This document shows positions 13,804 through 15,296 of a DNA stretch of 15,296 bases, in pieces; positions within the stretch are counted from its first letter, which is position 1; each line of letters opens with the position of its first letter. The stretch comes from Thermovenabulum sp049723235. Its GTDB lineage: Bacteria; Bacillota; Thermosediminibacteria; Thermosediminibacterales; Thermosediminibacteraceae. The notes under the pieces are model-generated. The model saw nothing but the letters and a program-made list of their open reading frames with translations, had not been told where the DNA came from and did not search any database. The DNA is taken from assembly GCF_049723235.1 (NCBI RefSeq), contig NZ_JBNARB010000031.1, positions 1 to 15,296 on the forward strand, written 5' to 3'. A program made the position numbers and the translations under genes.

Positions 13804-14547
13804 ATGATGATGAATTATTTAAAAGAAGTGGAGGCAGCAGTGGACAGAATAAAAGCCACCCAAATCGAAAATATAAGAAAAGCTGCGGAATTGATATTTG
13901 AATCACTAAAAAATAGCGAGGACAGCGTTTTTCACGTATTCGGTTGCGGACATTCCCACATGGCAGCGGAAGAACTTTTCTACAGAGCGGGAGGCCTTGC
14001 CTGTGTAAATCCCATATTACCCGCCGAGCTAATGCTCCACGAAGGTGGACTAAAAAGCTCTTTTTACGAGAAAAAAGAGGAGCCGATAAAGTTCATTTTC
14101 GATAGGTACGATTTAAGAGAAGGAGAATGCATAGTAATAGTATCCCATTCGGGCAGAAATGGTGCTCCCGTAGAAGCTGCTTTTGAAGCAAAAAGAAGGG
14201 GATTAAAGGTCATAGCGTTAACCTGCAGGGAATACAAGGATAAAACCACCTCCAGGCATTCTTCAGGGAAATTTTTGCAGGATGTTGCCGATGTGGTGAT
14301 AGATAACTGCGGAAATTACGGGGATGCGGTACTTTTTGCAGAAAAAGAGGGGCTTTATATACCCTTTGCCCCCTTATCCACGGTGTTGAATACCGTAATA
14401 TTAAATATGCTTATTGCAGAACTGGTGGAATTAATGTTAAAAAATAATATTACGCCGCCTGTGTTTTTAAGCGGTAATATAGACGGTTCAAATGACTACA
14501 ATTTAGAGCTTATTAAAAAATATAGACACAGAATAAGACATTTATAA
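13804..14547 (+). CDS. SIS-domain phosphosugar-binding protein (UPF0309-like)
   Basis: This 247-residue SIS-domain protein should bind a sugar phosphate, acting as an isomerase, etherase or related enzyme. Visible motifs are FHVFGCGHSHMAAEELFYRAGG (first strand and loop), the phosphosugar serine motif IVSHSGRNGAPVEAA, and VIDNCGNYGDA. The layout resembles UPF0309 proteins, often found near nagA or PTS genes. Three ATG codons in a row (13804, 13807, 13810) follow GAAGGTGA (13792-13799); the middle one has the best spacing, and the first is reported. It is 12 bases after EIIB and ends the operon at a terminator. With nagA next, an N-acetyl amino-sugar phosphate is a fair guess for the substrate, not shown by sequence. 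Confidence 0.85.
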   Translation: MMMNYLKEVEAAVDRIKATQIENIRKAAELIFESLKNSEDSVFHVFGCGHSHMAAEELFYRAGGLACVNPILPAELMLHEGGLKSSFYEKKEEPIKFIFDRYDLREGECIVIVSHSGRNGAPVEAAFEAKRRGLKVIALTCREYKDKTTSRHSSGKFLQDVADVVIDNCGNYGDAVLFAEKEGLYIPFAPLSTVLNTVILNMLIAELVELMLKNNITPPVFLSGNIDGSNDYNLELIKKYRHRIRHL

Positions 14548-14555
14548 AACGTTTT

Positions 14556-14583
14556 GGGCCCTAATAAGGGCTCTTTATTTTGT
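14556..14583 (+). terminator. Intrinsic terminator of the PTS operon
   Basis: GGGCCCT (14556-14562) pairs with AGGGCTC (14567-14573), seven base pairs with one G-U, across an AATA loop. A T-rich run follows (TTTATTTTGT). It starts nine bases after the SIS gene stop, separating that operon from nagA. Confidence 0.85.
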
Positions 14584-14590
14584 CAATCTA

Positions 14591-14621
14591 TTGTAATATA
14601 TTGGAAGAAAAAGTTTATAAT
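14591..14621 (+). promoter_or_regulatory. Putative nagA promoter
   Basis: A perfect -10 TATAAT (14616-14621) is preceded by TTGTAA (14591-14596) at 19 bases, longer than ideal. The start of transcription would fall near 14628, close to or inside the GGGGGTGG ribosome site, so the exact promoter is uncertain. Confidence 0.35.
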
Positions 14622-14639
14622 TTATGGGGGTGGCAAAAG

Positions 14640-15296
14640 TTGCGAATACTTATTAAAAACGTAAAAATCATTACTCCTTATGAAATTGTAAAAAATTACT
14701 GTATTGCCATAGAAAACGGAAAAATTGTAGACCTTTTTGAAAAAAAGTTTGTTAAAGAGGAATTTTACGATGAGGTTATAGATGCAAAAGGAAATTATGT
14801 ATCTCCTGGGTTTATAGATATTCACTGCCACGGCGCTTCAGGGTATGATGTGATGGATGAAGGATTTATGCCCCTGGAAAGTATTGCAAGGTTTAACTTA
14901 AAAAACGGGGTAACCTCCTTTTTTGCAGCTGTAATGACGGGTCCGATTGAAAAAATTAGGTATTCTTTAAAGAATATTTCTGTATACATATCCTCCCAGC
15001 ATGGAAGCGATACTTTTAAGGACAAAGCTTCCATCCTGGGCATATATTTGGAAGGGCCTTATTTTTCTAAGGCAAAAAAAGGAGCCCAGCCGGAGGAATA
15101 TTTAAGAGTCCCCGATAAAGAAGAGATGGCTTTTTTTCTTGAAGATTCCCAGCATTTTATAAAGGTGGTTTCCCTTGCTCCCGAGCTGGAAGGAGCTCTG
15201 GAGGTGATAAAATATTTGAAAAAAGAAGAAGTTGTAATTGCCCTCGGCCATACCGATGCAAGTTACGAGGAAGCCAAAAGGGCATTGGTTTTGGGT
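14640..15296 (+). CDS. nagA: N-acetylglucosamine-6-phosphate deacetylase, N-terminal part (cut by window end)
   Basis: NagA removes acetate from N-acetylglucosamine-6-phosphate, giving glucosamine-6-phosphate for glycolysis or wall synthesis. The 219 residues seen carry the amidohydrolase metal motif PGFIDIHCHG with the GYDVMD sequel, the family stretch LGIYLEGPYFSKAKKGAQ with the metal-ligand Glu, and the ALGHTDASYEEA segment with a catalytic-site His. Full family length is about 380-390 residues, so the remainder lies beyond 15296. The start is a TTG at 14640 with GGGGGTGG (14626-14632) seven bases upstream; the ATG at 14624 is out of frame and closes quickly. It follows the terminator of the PTS operon and seems to have its own promoter. 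Confidence 0.9.
   Translation, partial: MRILIKNVKIITPYEIVKNYCIAIENGKIVDLFEKKFVKEEFYDEVIDAKGNYVSPGFIDIHCHGASGYDVMDEGFMPLESIARFNLKNGVTSFFAAVMTGPIEKIRYSLKNISVYISSQHGSDTFKDKASILGIYLEGPYFSKAKKGAQPEEYLRVPDKEEMAFFLEDSQHFIKVVSLAPELEGALEVIKYLKKEEVVIALGHTDASYEEAKRALVLG

Overview
The window looks like a chromosomal segment of a low-GC Gram-positive anaerobe of the class Clostridia, possibly a moderate thermophile of the Thermoanaerobacterales type. This rests on AT-rich DNA, strong GGAGG-type ribosome sites, frequent GTG/TTG starts, an oxygen-labile iron-sulfur serine dehydratase, a YlmH-type S4 protein and a PRD-type PTS regulator. No rRNA, tRNA, CRISPR array, insertion sequence or phage gene was found. 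The organism call is an inference from gene content only.

Layout. (1) 1-3012, plus strand: a zinc-uptake operon znuA-znuC-znuB ending in a Fur-family regulator, most likely Zur. It lies behind a TTGACA promoter and a perfect 7-1-7 palindrome that looks like the Zur operator. (2) 3002-8069, minus strand: an amino-acid block read right to left. It holds a one-chain L-serine dehydratase (SdaAB-ACT-SdaAA fusion), a sodium/dicarboxylate-type symporter, an FCD-type GntR regulator and an ornithine-cyclodeaminase/alanine-dehydrogenase-family enzyme. Serine would be split to pyruvate and ammonia, and the last enzyme could reduce a keto- or imino-acid. Sampled lines of the GntR gene are visibly more AT-rich than the zinc operon. 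(3) 8070-8411: a divergent control region with a 20-bp tandem repeat over the start of the ylmH promoter. (4) 8412-9173: ylmH on the plus strand, facing a minus-strand FAD-dependent amine/amino-acid oxidoreductase (9175-10326) with one base between them. (5) 10531-14547, plus strand: a PTS operon with a five-domain PRD regulator, an ascorbate-type EIIC, an EIIB and an SIS-domain protein, ended by a terminator. (6) 14640-end: the start of nagA, cut by the window edge.

The most striking point is in the PTS operon. The EIIC gene has lost about its first 165 codons, and the remnant is joined directly to the 3' end of the regulator gene at an A6-C-A8 tract. The regulator now ends in a 17-residue tail read out of frame from EIIC DNA. 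A one-base slip in the A8 run would join the regulator in frame to the EIIC remnant. Other points of interest are the tension between a serine dehydratase and a transporter carrying the acidic-substrate arginine, an OCD-family enzyme lacking the cyclodeaminase aspartate, and several palindromes placed like operators. No wholly new defence or mobile system was seen.
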